In this document: positions 17,851-26,420 of the stretch, in pieces
How the letters are laid out: each line of letters opens with the position of its first letter
How positions within the stretch are numbered: position 1 is the stretch's first letter
Assembly: GCF_001038505.1 (NCBI RefSeq)
Contig: NZ_LDPY01000001.1
Coordinates: 4,030,001-4,094,000 of the forward strand
Source of the DNA: Puniceibacterium sp. IMCC21224
GTDB taxonomy: Bacteria > Pseudomonadota > Alphaproteobacteria > Rhodobacterales > Rhodobacteraceae
Direction of reading: 5' to 3'
DNA length: 64,000 nucleotides
The notes under the pieces: model-generated
Seen by the model: only the letters and a program-made list of their open reading frames with translations
What the model was told of the DNA's origin: nothing
Database searches by the model: none
Made by a program: the position numbers and the translations under genes

Positions 17851-19679
17851 CCAGAACAATCCGACTGACCGCGGCGCAGGCCATGGTGCGCTATGTCGCG
17901 GCGCAAAAGAACGAGGACGGCGATGCGATCATTGCCGGCTGCTGGGCCATCTTCGGGCATGGCAATGTCGCCGGGCTGGGCGAGGCGTTGTATCACGCAA
18001 AGGACAGCCTGCCGACATGGCGCGGCCACAACGAACAGACGATGGCCCATGCGGCCATTGCCTATGCCAAGCAATCCGGACGCAAGCGGGCAATGATGGT
18101 GTCGTCCTCGATCGGGCCGGGTGCGCTCAATATGGTGACGGCGGCGGCGCTGGCGCATGTAAACCGTCTGCCGGTGCTGTTGGTCCCCGGCGACATCTTT
18201 GCCAATCGCGGCCCCGACCCGGTGCTGCAACAGATCGAGGATTTCGGCGACGGCACGGTCAGCGCAAACGACTGTTTCAGGCCCGTCAGCCGCTATTTCG
18301 ACCGCATCACCCGCCCCGAACAGCTGCTGACCGCCCTGCCCCGCGCCTTTCGCACCATGACCGATCCGGCAGACTGTGGCCCGGTGACGCTGGCTTTCTG
18401 TCAGGACGTGCAGGCCGAGGCCTTCGACTATCCCGAAAGCTTCTTTGAACCGCAGGTCTGGCGCCGGCGGCGCATCCGCCCGGACGAGGGCGAACTCGCA
18501 CGGGTCGTCAGCGCAATCAGGGCAGCGAGAAATCCGGTGATCGTGGCCGGTGGCGGTGTGCATTACTCCGGCGCCTGCAATGCCCTCAGAGCGTTCGCCA
18601 CAGCACATAACATCCCGGTCACCGAAACCCAGGCGGGTAAATCCGCCCTGCCCTGGGACGATCCGATGAACCTTGGCCCGATCGGCGTCACCGGGGGCGA
18701 ACCGGCCAACCGCATCTGCGCCCAGGCCGATCTGGTGCTTGGCGTCGGCACACGCTTTCAGGATTTCACCACTGGCTCCTGGGGGCTGTTCGCCAATCCC
18801 GCGCGGCGTCTGGTCAGCCTGAACGTCGCCGCCTATGACGCCGCCAAACATGGCGCAGAGCCATTGATGGCCGACGCCCTCAAGGGTCTGGAGCAACTGA
18901 CCGCCGGGCTTGGCACCCACCGGGCACCGGCGCAGTCCCACGGGTTGAAAGCCGACTGGTTCGGCAAGGTCGACCCGCTGACCGATGCCCCCGAAAGCGG
19001 CAATCAGCCGCCCACCGACATGCAGGTGATCGGTGCCGTGCAGCGCGCGGCGAACAAGGACACCGTTGTCATGTGCGCGGCCGGCACCATGCCAGGCGAG
19101 CTGCACAAGCTGTGGAAGGCTGGACGGCCCGGCAGCTATCACATGGAATACGGTTTCAGCTGCATGGGGTACGAGATCGCCGGCGCCATGGGTATCAAGA
19201 TGGCCGAGCCCGAGCGTGACGTTGTCTGCTTTACCGGCGACGGCACCTATATGATGGCGAATTCGGAACTGGCGACGGCGGCGATGATGGGCCTCAGCTT
19301 TACTGTGGTTGTCACCGACAACCGGGGCTATGGCTGCATCAACCGGCTCCAGATGGGCACCGGCAGCGCCGAGTTCAACAACCTGCTGGATCACGCGATC
19401 CACGAAACCCCATCCCGGATCGACTTTGCCGCCCACGCCGCCGCATTGGGGGCCAGATCGGTCAAGGTCACCTCGATCGCCGAAATGGAACAGGCCCTGG
19501 CGCAACGCAGCACTATCAAAGGCCCCTATGTCATCGTGATCGACACCGACCCCTACCCCAGCACGCCGCATGGCAGCACCTGGTGGGACGTCGCCGTGCC
19601 CGAGGTCAGCCAGCGCGCCGAGGTCAATACGGCCCGCGCGGTTTATGTGGAAAACAAGAAAACGCAGCGCGCGGATTAA
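17847..19679 (+). CDS. iolD: 3D-(3,5/4)-trihydroxycyclohexane-1,2-dione acylhydrolase
   Basis: Thiamine-diphosphate enzyme of 610 residues that opens the ring of the dione made by IolE, giving 5-deoxy-glucuronate. The cofactor motif starts at GDGTYMMANS with DNRGYG about 25 residues on. The N-terminal IFGHGNVAGLGEAL contains the region of the catalytic glutamate partner segment seen in ThDP enzymes. GGAGG stands before ATG 17847, which overlaps the iolC stop (ATGA). Confidence 0.93.
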   Translation: MTRTIRLTAAQAMVRYVAAQKNEDGDAIIAGCWAIFGHGNVAGLGEALYHAKDSLPTWRGHNEQTMAHAAIAYAKQSGRKRAMMVSSSIGPGALNMVTAAALAHVNRLPVLLVPGDIFANRGPDPVLQQIEDFGDGTVSANDCFRPVSRYFDRITRPEQLLTALPRAFRTMTDPADCGPVTLAFCQDVQAEAFDYPESFFEPQVWRRRRIRPDEGELARVVSAIRAARNPVIVAGGGVHYSGACNALRAFATAHNIPVTETQAGKSALPWDDPMNLGPIGVTGGEPANRICAQADLVLGVGTRFQDFTTGSWGLFANPARRLVSLNVAAYDAAKHGAEPLMADALKGLEQLTAGLGTHRAPAQSHGLKADWFGKVDPLTDAPESGNQPPTDMQVIGAVQRAANKDTVVMCAAGTMPGELHKLWKAGRPGSYHMEYGFSCMGYEIAGAMGIKMAEPERDVVCFTGDGTYMMANSELATAAMMGLSFTVVVTDNRGYGCINRLQMGTGSAEFNNLLDHAIHETPSRIDFAAHAAALGARSVKVTSIAEMEQALAQRSTIKGPYVIVIDTDPYPSTPHGSTWWDVAVPEVSQRAEVNTARAVYVENKKTQRAD

Positions 19680-19690
19680 GGACAAAACCC

Positions 19691-20596
19691 ATGGGCGTGA
19701 AAATCGGAATATCTCCTATCGCGTGGCAGAACGACGATCTGCCGGACCTGACGGCAAACTACTCGATGGAGCAATGCCTGCGCGAGGCGCGCGAGATCGG
19801 CTATACCGGCGTCGAACGCGGACGCCGGATGCCGCAGGACACCGAAGGTCTGGGCCGCTACCTTGACGCGAACAACATCGCGCTCTGCGGGGGCTGGTGC
19901 TCGGGCAACCTGATGGTCAATTCGGTGGCGGATGAAATCGCCGCGATCCGTCAGCAGGTGGATCAGTTTGTGGCACTGAAATCGCCCTGTCTGGTCTATG
20001 CTGAGTGCTCCAACACTGTGCAGGGCGACATCGCAACCCCTGTCAACAACCGCCCGAAACTCGGCCGCGACGCCGTGACGGGTTATGCCGCCAAGCTGTC
20101 CGAGGTGGCCAAGTGGATGGCGGATCAGGGCATGGTGCTGGCCTATCACCACCACATGGGTTCGATGATCGAGGATCAGGACGACATCGACTGGCTGATG
20201 GAGGGGTCCTCGCCCGAGGTCACTCTGCTGTTTGATACCGGGCACCTTCACTTTGGCGGCGCTGATGTCCTGGGCACCCTGCGCAAGTGGGGTGACCGCG
20301 TGCAGCATGTGCATTACAAGGACGTGCGCGCCGATGTGACCACCCGCATCCGCGCCGAAAACAAAAGCTTTCTTGATGCGGTGATCGCAGGGGCCTTTAC
20401 CGTGCCGGGTGATCCGCAGGGCTGCATCGACTTTGCTGCGGTTACAAATGAACTCGCCGCCATGAGCTATGACGGCTGGATCGTCGTCGAGGCGGAACAG
20501 GACCCGGCCAAAGCGCGGCCTTACGAATATTCGAAACTCGGCTATGATCACATTGCTGACCTCTGCGGCAAGGCGGGTCTGAAAATCGAAAGCTGA
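19691..20596 (+). CDS. iolE: Inosose dehydratase
   Basis: TIM-barrel dehydratase of 301 residues converting 2-keto-myo-inositol to the trihydroxycyclohexane dione. Signature segments are GISPIAWQNDDLPDL at the N terminus, LAYHHHMGSMIE near 153, LLFDTGHLHFGG near 180 and VQHVHYKDVR near 206; the histidines and acids here bind the metal. The ATG at 19691 is 11 bases after the iolD stop; longer in-frame starts lie inside iolD. Confidence 0.93.
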   Translation: MGVKIGISPIAWQNDDLPDLTANYSMEQCLREAREIGYTGVERGRRMPQDTEGLGRYLDANNIALCGGWCSGNLMVNSVADEIAAIRQQVDQFVALKSPCLVYAECSNTVQGDIATPVNNRPKLGRDAVTGYAAKLSEVAKWMADQGMVLAYHHHMGSMIEDQDDIDWLMEGSSPEVTLLFDTGHLHFGGADVLGTLRKWGDRVQHVHYKDVRADVTTRIRAENKSFLDAVIAGAFTVPGDPQGCIDFAAVTNELAAMSYDGWIVVEAEQDPAKARPYEYSKLGYDHIADLCGKAGLKIES

Positions 20597-20599
20597 CGG

Positions 20600-20809
20600 A
20601 TGAAACTGTTTGACCTGCGCCAGCCGTTTTTCCTGCCGCTCTGGCGACGGGTTGCGACCCTTGCCGTCGCCGGAGGCTGGGCCGTTGTCGAACTGGTCAG
20701 CGGCAGCCCCGGCTGGGCCGCGCTGTTCGCCGCGCTCGCAATCTATTGTGCCTATGAGTTTTTCGTCGCCTTCAACCCTGATGACTACAAGGACCCAACC
20801 GATGACTGA
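20600..20809 (+). CDS. Small membrane protein between iolE and iolB
   Basis: A 69-residue protein with two hydrophobic segments (about residues 17-33 and 39-54), an N-terminal LRQPFFLPLWRR and an acidic tail PDDYKDPTDD. It recalls small DUF3329-like membrane proteins, but I am not certain. It begins 3 bases after iolE and its end overlaps the iolB start by 8 bases, so it is clearly part of the operon and its translation is coupled. No known step of inositol breakdown needs it; a regulatory or membrane-tethering role is a guess. Confidence 0.7.
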   Translation: MKLFDLRQPFFLPLWRRVATLAVAGGWAVVELVSGSPGWAALFAALAIYCAYEFFVAFNPDDYKDPTDD

Positions 20810-21608
20810 CTTGCTGCGCAAACCCTTTGGCACCCACGGCAAGGTGCATGACATCACGGCGCAGAATGCCGGCTGGCGCTATGTCGGCTTTGGCCTCTAC
20901 CACCTGCGTGCGGGCGAAACGGCATCAGAGGCGACGGGCGACCGCGAGGTCATTCTGGTCATGGTCCAGGGCAAGGCAGCGCTGACCGCCGCCGGGCAGG
21001 ACTGGGGCGTGCTGGGTGATCGGATGGACGTCTTTGAAAAGACGCCGCCGCACTGCCTCTACCTTCCCAACAGCAGCGACTGGCGCGCCACCGCCGAAAC
21101 CGACTGTGTGATCGCCGTCTGCTCTGCCCCCGGCAAAGGCGGCCATGCGGCGCGGCGGATCGGGCCGGACGGCATCAGCCTGACCACCCGCGGCAAGGGC
21201 ACCAACACCCGCCACATCAACAATATCGCGATGGAAAACGAAGACTATTGCGACAGCCTGCTGGTGACTGAGGTCTTTACGCCGGCCGGTCACTGGTCGT
21301 CCTATCCCAGCCACCGCCATGACGAGGACGACTTTCCCCGCATCACCTATCTGGAAGAGACCTATTATCACCGCCTGAATCCGGCCAGCGGCTTTGGCAT
21401 CCAGCGGGTCTATACCGACGATCTGCAACTGAACGAAACCATGGCCGTCGCGGATGGCGATGTGGTTCTGGTGCCGCGCGGCCACCACCCCTGCGGCGCC
21501 CCCTACGGGTTCGAGATGTATTACCTCAACGTCATGGCCGGGCCCCTGCGCAAATGGCGCTTTGTCGCCGCCCCCGAGGTGGCCTGGATCATGCAGCGGG
21601 ATGCCTGA
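20802..21608 (+). CDS. iolB: 5-deoxy-glucuronate isomerase
   Basis: Double cupin isomerase of 268 residues that turns 5-deoxy-glucuronate into 2-deoxy-5-keto-gluconate. Metal-binding residues are visible in WSSYPSHRHDEDDFP (His and His) with a following glutamate in YLEETYYH, and in LVPRGHHPCGAPYG. The ATG at 20802 overlaps the small upstream gene. This is the last gene of the + strand iol operon; it ends 12 bases from the convergent LacI gene 2. Confidence 0.93.
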   Translation: MTDLLRKPFGTHGKVHDITAQNAGWRYVGFGLYHLRAGETASEATGDREVILVMVQGKAALTAAGQDWGVLGDRMDVFEKTPPHCLYLPNSSDWRATAETDCVIAVCSAPGKGGHAARRIGPDGISLTTRGKGTNTRHINNIAMENEDYCDSLLVTEVFTPAGHWSSYPSHRHDEDDFPRITYLEETYYHRLNPASGFGIQRVYTDDLQLNETMAVADGDVVLVPRGHHPCGAPYGFEMYYLNVMAGPLRKWRFVAAPEVAWIMQRDA

Positions 21609-21620
21609 CACGCCGGCTTC

Positions 21621-22652
21621 CTAGAACGACTCGGGCACAAACAACTGCGGCGTCAGAAAGTGCTGCCCGGCGCTCGCCGCCCTGCCCTCGCGCGCGGCGG
21701 TGATCATCAACTCCACCAGATCGCGGCACAACTCTTCGAGCGGCGTCGCGATCACCATGGTCACGTAACGCTCGCTCAGGGCCTTGCGGCTGTCGGCGGT
21801 CAGTTCGTTTACGACCAGCGCCACCTTGCCGGGCGGGCGCACCTCGCGCAGCGCCGCAATCGCGCCTTCCATGCCGCCACCCGCCACATAGATGCCGCGC
21901 AGGTCGGGGTGGCGATTCAAAAGCTCAAGCGTCGCCTCATAGGTCACCTGCCGGGTTTCCAGGTTCACCACCGCATCCAGCATCCGGAACTCCGGCGCAA
22001 ATTCGCGGATGTAACTTTGAAACCCGGTCTCGCGCAGCAGATGCCCGTGCCAGCGGTTGCCGCCGACAAAAACAGCAAGCTTGCCCGGATCGCGGACCTG
22101 CGTGACAATCATCCACGCCGCGATGCGCCCGACCTTGACGTTGTTCAGGCCCAGATAGTTCTGTCGCACACCCTGGGCAAAGTCGTTCAGCAGCGCAAAA
22201 ACCGGAGTCCCCGCCTCGCTCAGGTCCGAAACGATGTCAGACAGGGTGGGATGGTTGATCGCCGATGTCGCGATCACATCGCTATTGCGGGCAACCTCGC
22301 GGATTTCGCGTGCAAAATCGTCGGGGGCCTGTGACGGGGCAAAGCGCAGCACAACGCGGCCCCGGATATCCGTACGCTGCGCCACGGCGCGTTGCAGCGC
22401 GCGGGCAAAATTCTGATAGAACTCCTGCGCGCCCTTGTGCAGCACAAAGCCAAAGCGCACCAGCGGCCGGTCCGCCTCGGTCTGCCGCGCCGCCAGCACG
22501 CGGGTCGGATAACCGATGCGTTCGGCGGCCTCCAGCACCCGCTGAAGCGTTTCGCGCCGCACATTGGGACGGCCGTTCAGAACCCGGTCGACCGTGGCGA
22601 CACCGACGCCCGCCGCCGTTGCCAGATCCTTGAGGGTGAGTCGTTCCGCCAT
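21621..22652 (-). CDS. LacI-family regulator 2
   Basis: Repressor of 343 residues with a helix-turn-helix at LKDLATAAGVGVATVDRVL (residues 6-24) and a sugar-binding-like effector domain. It is a full-length paralogue of regulator 1. The start is ATG 22652; an ATG 13 codons upstream is possible but has no better ribosome site. It is divergent from mocD, and a 16-bp palindrome lies ten bases upstream of its start, so it likely controls both itself and mocD-mocE. Confidence 0.87.
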   Translation of the reverse strand: MAERLTLKDLATAAGVGVATVDRVLNGRPNVRRETLQRVLEAAERIGYPTRVLAARQTEADRPLVRFGFVLHKGAQEFYQNFARALQRAVAQRTDIRGRVVLRFAPSQAPDDFAREIREVARNSDVIATSAINHPTLSDIVSDLSEAGTPVFALLNDFAQGVRQNYLGLNNVKVGRIAAWMIVTQVRDPGKLAVFVGGNRWHGHLLRETGFQSYIREFAPEFRMLDAVVNLETRQVTYEATLELLNRHPDLRGIYVAGGGMEGAIAALREVRPPGKVALVVNELTADSRKALSERYVTMVIATPLEELCRDLVELMITAAREGRAASAGQHFLTPQLFVPESF

Positions 22653-22661
22653 GCCGCGCCC

Positions 22662-22677
22662 TGATGTTATTTCATCA
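22662..22677. promoter_or_regulatory. Candidate LacI-type operator B
   Basis: TGATGTTATTTCATCA: TGATG and CATCA arms around six bases, between the LacI gene 2 start and mocD. Similar to sites A and C. Confidence 0.5.
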
Positions 22678-22790
22678 ACAAGAGCCGCCATTTTTGATGT
22701 ATTCTGATGTGATTTCAAGCCGGAACATCGGCGAATCCCGACAACACTGATACAGCCGTCGCAAGCCATTGCAGCCAACGGGAGACGAAC

Positions 22791-23903
22791 ATGACCCAGC
22801 GCGACTATTCCTTGCTCGGACCGGATGCCGAGCGCGCCGTGGAAACCGGTCTGGCCGCTGCCGACTGGTATCACACGGAAATTCCCCGCAAGGAAATCAA
22901 GTCGCTGATGAAGCGCGACGACTGGCCAGCGATCGGCGATACCATTCTCTTGTTCTGGCTGATGATCGTTTTTGCCGCCGAGGGAATCGCGCTCTGGCCG
23001 TCCCTGTGGGCGGTACCGTTCTGGCTGGCGTACGGCGTCCTCTACGGTTCGGCCATGGACAGCCGCTGGCACGAATGCGGTCACGGCACGCCGTTCCGTA
23101 CCGGAAAATACAACGACTGGCTTTATCAGATCGCCTCGTTCTGTATGGTCCGCAATCCGGTCTCGTGGCGGTGGAGCCATGCGCGACACCACACCGACAC
23201 GGTCATCGTCGGGCGCGATCCCGAAATCGTTGCCATGCGCCCGCCCGCGCTATTTCGCATCTTCATCAATCTCTTTGGCGTTATTGATGCGGTCCAGGGC
23301 TGGACGCGGATGCTGCTGAACGCCTCGGGCAAGCTCGACCCCGAGGAAGCCACCTATATCCCTGAATCCGAACACCCCAAGGTCATCCGCGTGGCCCGAA
23401 TCTGGGTGGCGATCTATGCCGTCACCCTGACGCTTGCCGTGGCGATGCAGTCGATCCTGCCGCTGATGGTGATCGGTCTGCCCCGGCTGTACGGTGCCTG
23501 GCACCACGTGATGACCGGCGTGCTGCAACACGCCGGTCTGGCCGAAAACGTGATCGACCACCGGCTCAACAGCCGCACCGTTTACATGAACCCGCTCAGC
23601 CGCTTCATCTACTGGAACATGAACTACCACGTCGAACATCACATGTTCCCGATGGTGCCCTATCACCGCCTGCCCGAGCTGCACGCGATGATCGGACACG
23701 ATCTGCCCGCCGCCAGCCCGTCGATCTGGGCTGCCTACCGCGAGGTGTTGCCGGTCCTGCGCCGCCAGTTGGCCTACCATGACGATTTTCTGATTCGGAC
23801 CCTGCCCGACACCGCGCGTCCCTACCGCGCCGACCTGCACAAGGGCGCCCTTGGCCACAGCAGCGCCGACGCATCTGCATCAAACGCCGTTCCGGCAGAA
23901 TAA
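22791..23903 (+). CDS. MocD-like fatty acid desaturase-family oxygenase
   Basis: Membrane di-iron enzyme of 370 residues with the three histidine boxes of the fatty acid desaturase/alkane hydroxylase family: HECGH at 94-98, HARHH at 130-134 and HVEHH at 280-284. Hydrophobic segments lie at about 51-87 and 205-230. In rhizobia the related MocD works with MocE (ferredoxin) and MocF (reductase) on rhizopine, 3-O-methyl-scyllo-inosamine. A MocE gene follows 13 bases downstream, so it is likely an oxygenase acting on a methylated inositol-type compound. True fatty acid desaturation is the alternative. Confidence 0.75.
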   Translation: MTQRDYSLLGPDAERAVETGLAAADWYHTEIPRKEIKSLMKRDDWPAIGDTILLFWLMIVFAAEGIALWPSLWAVPFWLAYGVLYGSAMDSRWHECGHGTPFRTGKYNDWLYQIASFCMVRNPVSWRWSHARHHTDTVIVGRDPEIVAMRPPALFRIFINLFGVIDAVQGWTRMLLNASGKLDPEEATYIPESEHPKVIRVARIWVAIYAVTLTLAVAMQSILPLMVIGLPRLYGAWHHVMTGVLQHAGLAENVIDHRLNSRTVYMNPLSRFIYWNMNYHVEHHMFPMVPYHRLPELHAMIGHDLPAASPSIWAAYREVLPVLRRQLAYHDDFLIRTLPDTARPYRADLHKGALGHSSADASASNAVPAE

Positions 23904-23916
23904 GGAGAGATAGACC

Positions 23917-24228
23917 ATGGCAAACTGGATCGACGCCTGCGCCGCAGACGATATCGAGGAAGAGGACGTGATCCGTTTCGATCACGAGGGGCGCACCTTT
24001 GCCATCTACCGCTCGCCCGATGACAGCTATTTCTGCACCGACGGGTTGTGCAGCCACGAACAGGTGCATCTGGCGGACGGGCTGGTGATGGATCACACCA
24101 TCGAATGCCCGAAGCACAACGGCCAGTTCGATTACCGCTCGGGCGAGGCGCTGCGCGCGCCGGTCTGCGTGAACCTTGCCACCTACCCGGTGAAGATCGA
24201 AGGCGACCGCGTCCTGATCGAGATCTAG
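23917..24228 (+). CDS. mocE: MocE-family Rieske [2Fe-2S] ferredoxin, copy 1
   Basis: Electron carrier of 103 residues. The Rieske ligands are C45-S-H47 and C64-P-K-H67 in the motifs CSHEQVH and CPKHNGQFD. It would pass electrons from a MocF-type reductase to the oxygenase encoded just upstream. AAGGAGA precedes the ATG. It is strongly similar to the second copy at 28452-28763. A clear terminator follows. Confidence 0.9.
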   Translation: MANWIDACAADDIEEEDVIRFDHEGRTFAIYRSPDDSYFCTDGLCSHEQVHLADGLVMDHTIECPKHNGQFDYRSGEALRAPVCVNLATYPVKIEGDRVLIEI

Positions 24229-24253
24229 ACGCCGCACCATGCCGCAAACACTG

Positions 24254-24293
24254 CCGCCCCGCGCCAGCATCTTCTGGCTCGGGGCGGTTTTTT
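24254..24293. terminator. Intrinsic terminator between mocE1 and purU
   Basis: Stem CCGCCCCG / CGGGGCGG with a second inner stem CCAG / CTGG, followed by TTTTTT on the + strand. It ends the mocD-mocE transcript and separates it from the convergent operon. Confidence 0.88.
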
Positions 24294-24379
24294 GTGACGT
24301 GCGTGCCGTCCGTGGCGTTCAGACACCCATCCCGGACAGGATGGCGACCCCAGAAATCGGGAGCCGCCGCGACGGCAAA

Positions 24380-25264
24380 TCACCCCATCCGTTCAGAGGC
24401 AAAGGAGCCGGGCGAAGGCGGAAACACCACCGTCTTGTTGCCGTTGATGCAGACCCGGCGATGGATATGCGCATGGATCGCGCGCGACAGCACCTGCGCC
24501 TCGACATCGCGCCCAAGCGAGATGTAGTCGTCAGCGGATTGCGCATGGGTCACCCGGATGGTGTCCTGCTCGATGATCGGGCCCTCGTCCAGATCCGCCG
24601 TCACATAGTGCGAGGTTGCACCAATCAGTTTCACCCCCCTCTCGAACGCCTGCTGGTAGGGCTTGGCCCCCTTGAATGACGGCAGAAAGGAATGGTGGAT
24701 GTTGATGATCCGCCCCGACATCTTGCGGCACATCTCATCCGACAGGATCTGCATGTAGCGCGCCAGAACGATCAACTCGGCGCCGGTTTCCTCGACCACC
24801 TGCAGGATCCGTGCCTCGGCCTCGGGTTTGTTGGCCTTTGTCACCTTGATGCAGTGAAACGGGATGTCGTGGTTCACCACCAGTTTCTGATAGTCCATGT
24901 GGTTGCTGATCACCGCAACAATGTCGATCTGCAGGGCCCCGATACGCCAACGGTAGAGCAGGTCGTTCAGGCAATGCCCAAAGCGCGAGACCATGATCAC
25001 CACCTTTGGCCGCTCTGCCTCGTCTAGGAATTCCGCCTCCATGTCAAAGGCCGCGGCGGTGGCCTGAAATCCGTCCGTCAGATCACTCAGGCTGCGGCCC
25101 TCTTCGGATTGGAAACTCACGCGCATAAAGAAATTGCCGGTGTTGGCATCGTCAAATTGAGCGCTGTCGGTGATGTTGCAGCCGTTTTCGGCCAGATATC
25201 TGGAAATCGCGGCAACGATGCCGCGCCGAGAGATGCACCGGACGCGCAGGGCGAAACTGGTCAT
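24380..25264 (-). CDS. purU: Formyltetrahydrofolate deformylase
   Basis: Hydrolase of 294 residues releasing formate from 10-formyl-tetrahydrofolate. It has an N-terminal ACT domain (residues 1 to about 85) and a formyltransferase-like catalytic domain with NIHHSFLPSFKGAKPY (catalytic Asn and His) and the aspartate in YVTADLDEGPIIEQD. It is the last gene of the long minus-strand moc operon. Its presence beside demethylase-type genes suggests disposal of one-carbon units on folate, as is known for PurU in demethylation pathways of bacteria; that role is inference. Confidence 0.92.
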   Translation of the reverse strand: MTSFALRVRCISRRGIVAAISRYLAENGCNITDSAQFDDANTGNFFMRVSFQSEEGRSLSDLTDGFQATAAAFDMEAEFLDEAERPKVVIMVSRFGHCLNDLLYRWRIGALQIDIVAVISNHMDYQKLVVNHDIPFHCIKVTKANKPEAEARILQVVEETGAELIVLARYMQILSDEMCRKMSGRIINIHHSFLPSFKGAKPYQQAFERGVKLIGATSHYVTADLDEGPIIEQDTIRVTHAQSADDYISLGRDVEAQVLSRAIHAHIHRRVCINGNKTVVFPPSPGSFASERMG

Positions 25265-25389
25265 TTTTGTCTCCGTTTCCCGCGCCGCAGGGTCAGCGGG
25301 CGCGGGCTGTTGCTATGGCTGATGCCCTGTCGAATGGTCCGGCGCTCAGCATGTTATGAGTCTTTTGGCTCGGGTCCGGCGCGGGCCGG

Positions 25390-26415
25390 TCAAAGGGAAA
25401 CCGAACGCCCACTCTGCGCACTCTCGCGTGCAGCATCAAGGATGGCGAGCGTGCGGATGCCGTCTTCGGCAGTCACGGGCGGCGGTGTTGCGGTCCGCAC
25501 CGCGGCTTCAAAGGCTTCGTAATAATCGTGATAGCGGCCCTGCTCTGACGGGATGCGCTGCGCACCCGCTGCTGAGAAAAGCGTGCCCCAACTGGCTTTG
25601 GGCTCAAATCCCCAGCCGGTCAGGTCCCGGGCCGGGCGCCGACCCGCCATGACCGATGCGGCCTGCACATCCGTGCCGTGGCTGACAAACGCCCCCTTGT
25701 CACCATAGGCGCGCAATTCGCGCAGAGTGACATGGTTGAGCTTGCTGGCCGAGATATGGCCATGCGCGCCGTTTTCGAACCGCAGGGTTATGACAAAGCC
25801 CGCATCGGTCCGCCCCTCGGGCAGATCCACAAAATCAAGCTGGGCATCGACCGTGCTGACCGGCCCCAAAAGCCAGGTCATCTGATCCACCAGATGGCTG
25901 CCAAGGTCGCGCAACAGCCCACCTGTCGGCCCGGCCTCCAGAGTAGATGCTTCGTCATAATCCATCCGGTTGTGGATGCGCCAGATCTGTCCCAGCCGGT
26001 CGTCGCGGATAACCTTGGCCAAAGTCTGAAGATCAGCATCATAGCGCCGGTTCTGAAACACACCCAGCGTCACACCCTTTGCCCGCGCGGCATCCGCCAG
26101 ATTGCGCGCACCAGCGGCGTCCGGCGCAAAGGGTTTGTCGGCGACAATGTGCAAGCCGGCGGCAATGGCTTCCAGCACCAGATCGCGCCGCGTTTCAGGC
26201 GGGGTGGTGATGGTGACGGCGTCACAGACCCGGGCCGCGATCATCTCGGTCAGGCTGGAAAAAACCGGCACGCCGGGCCAGTCCTGCCTGACGGCCGCCA
26301 CCGTTTTGGGTGCGCGCGCGACGATCCCCGCAAGCGTGCATTGGCGCGCCGCGTCAATGAAAGGCGTGTGAAAATACCGCCCGCCCGCCCCGTATCCGAC
26401 GACACCGATCCGCAT
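25390..26415 (-). CDS. IolW-like Gfo/Idh/MocA dehydrogenase
   Basis: NAD(P)-dependent oxidoreductase of 341 residues, with the Rossmann motif VGYGAGGRYFH near residues 5-15 and the lysine in ADKPFA. Segments FQNRRYDADLQTL and LLRDLGSHLVDQMTWLLG match the YvaA/IolW group, which interconverts scyllo-inosose and scyllo-inositol. It follows panB by 5 bases in the operon and is followed by a 125-base gap before purU. It would be suited to funnel a scyllo-inositol derivative into the iol pathway. Confidence 0.78.
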   Translation of the reverse strand: MRIGVVGYGAGGRYFHTPFIDAARQCTLAGIVARAPKTVAAVRQDWPGVPVFSSLTEMIAARVCDAVTITTPPETRRDLVLEAIAAGLHIVADKPFAPDAAGARNLADAARAKGVTLGVFQNRRYDADLQTLAKVIRDDRLGQIWRIHNRMDYDEASTLEAGPTGGLLRDLGSHLVDQMTWLLGPVSTVDAQLDFVDLPEGRTDAGFVITLRFENGAHGHISASKLNHVTLRELRAYGDKGAFVSHGTDVQAASVMAGRRPARDLTGWGFEPKASWGTLFSAAGAQRIPSEQGRYHDYYEAFEAAVRTATPPPVTAEDGIRTLAILDAARESAQSGRSVSL

Positions 26416-26420
26416 GGCCC

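Noticed and set aside
17679..19685. 668-codon open frame on the minus strand opposite iolD
   Set aside because: A shadow of iolC/iolD in high-GC DNA: rich in His, Arg, Gly and Asp, without any family motif, and opposite well-recognised enzymes. Similar shadows at 1414-2490, 6680-7816, 11651-12511 and 14621-15928 were left out too.
22791..23903. Lipid desaturase unrelated to inositol
   Set aside because: The histidine boxes alone would allow it, but the direct MocE neighbour, the divergent LacI gene and the surrounding iol and moc genes fit a MocD-like role better.
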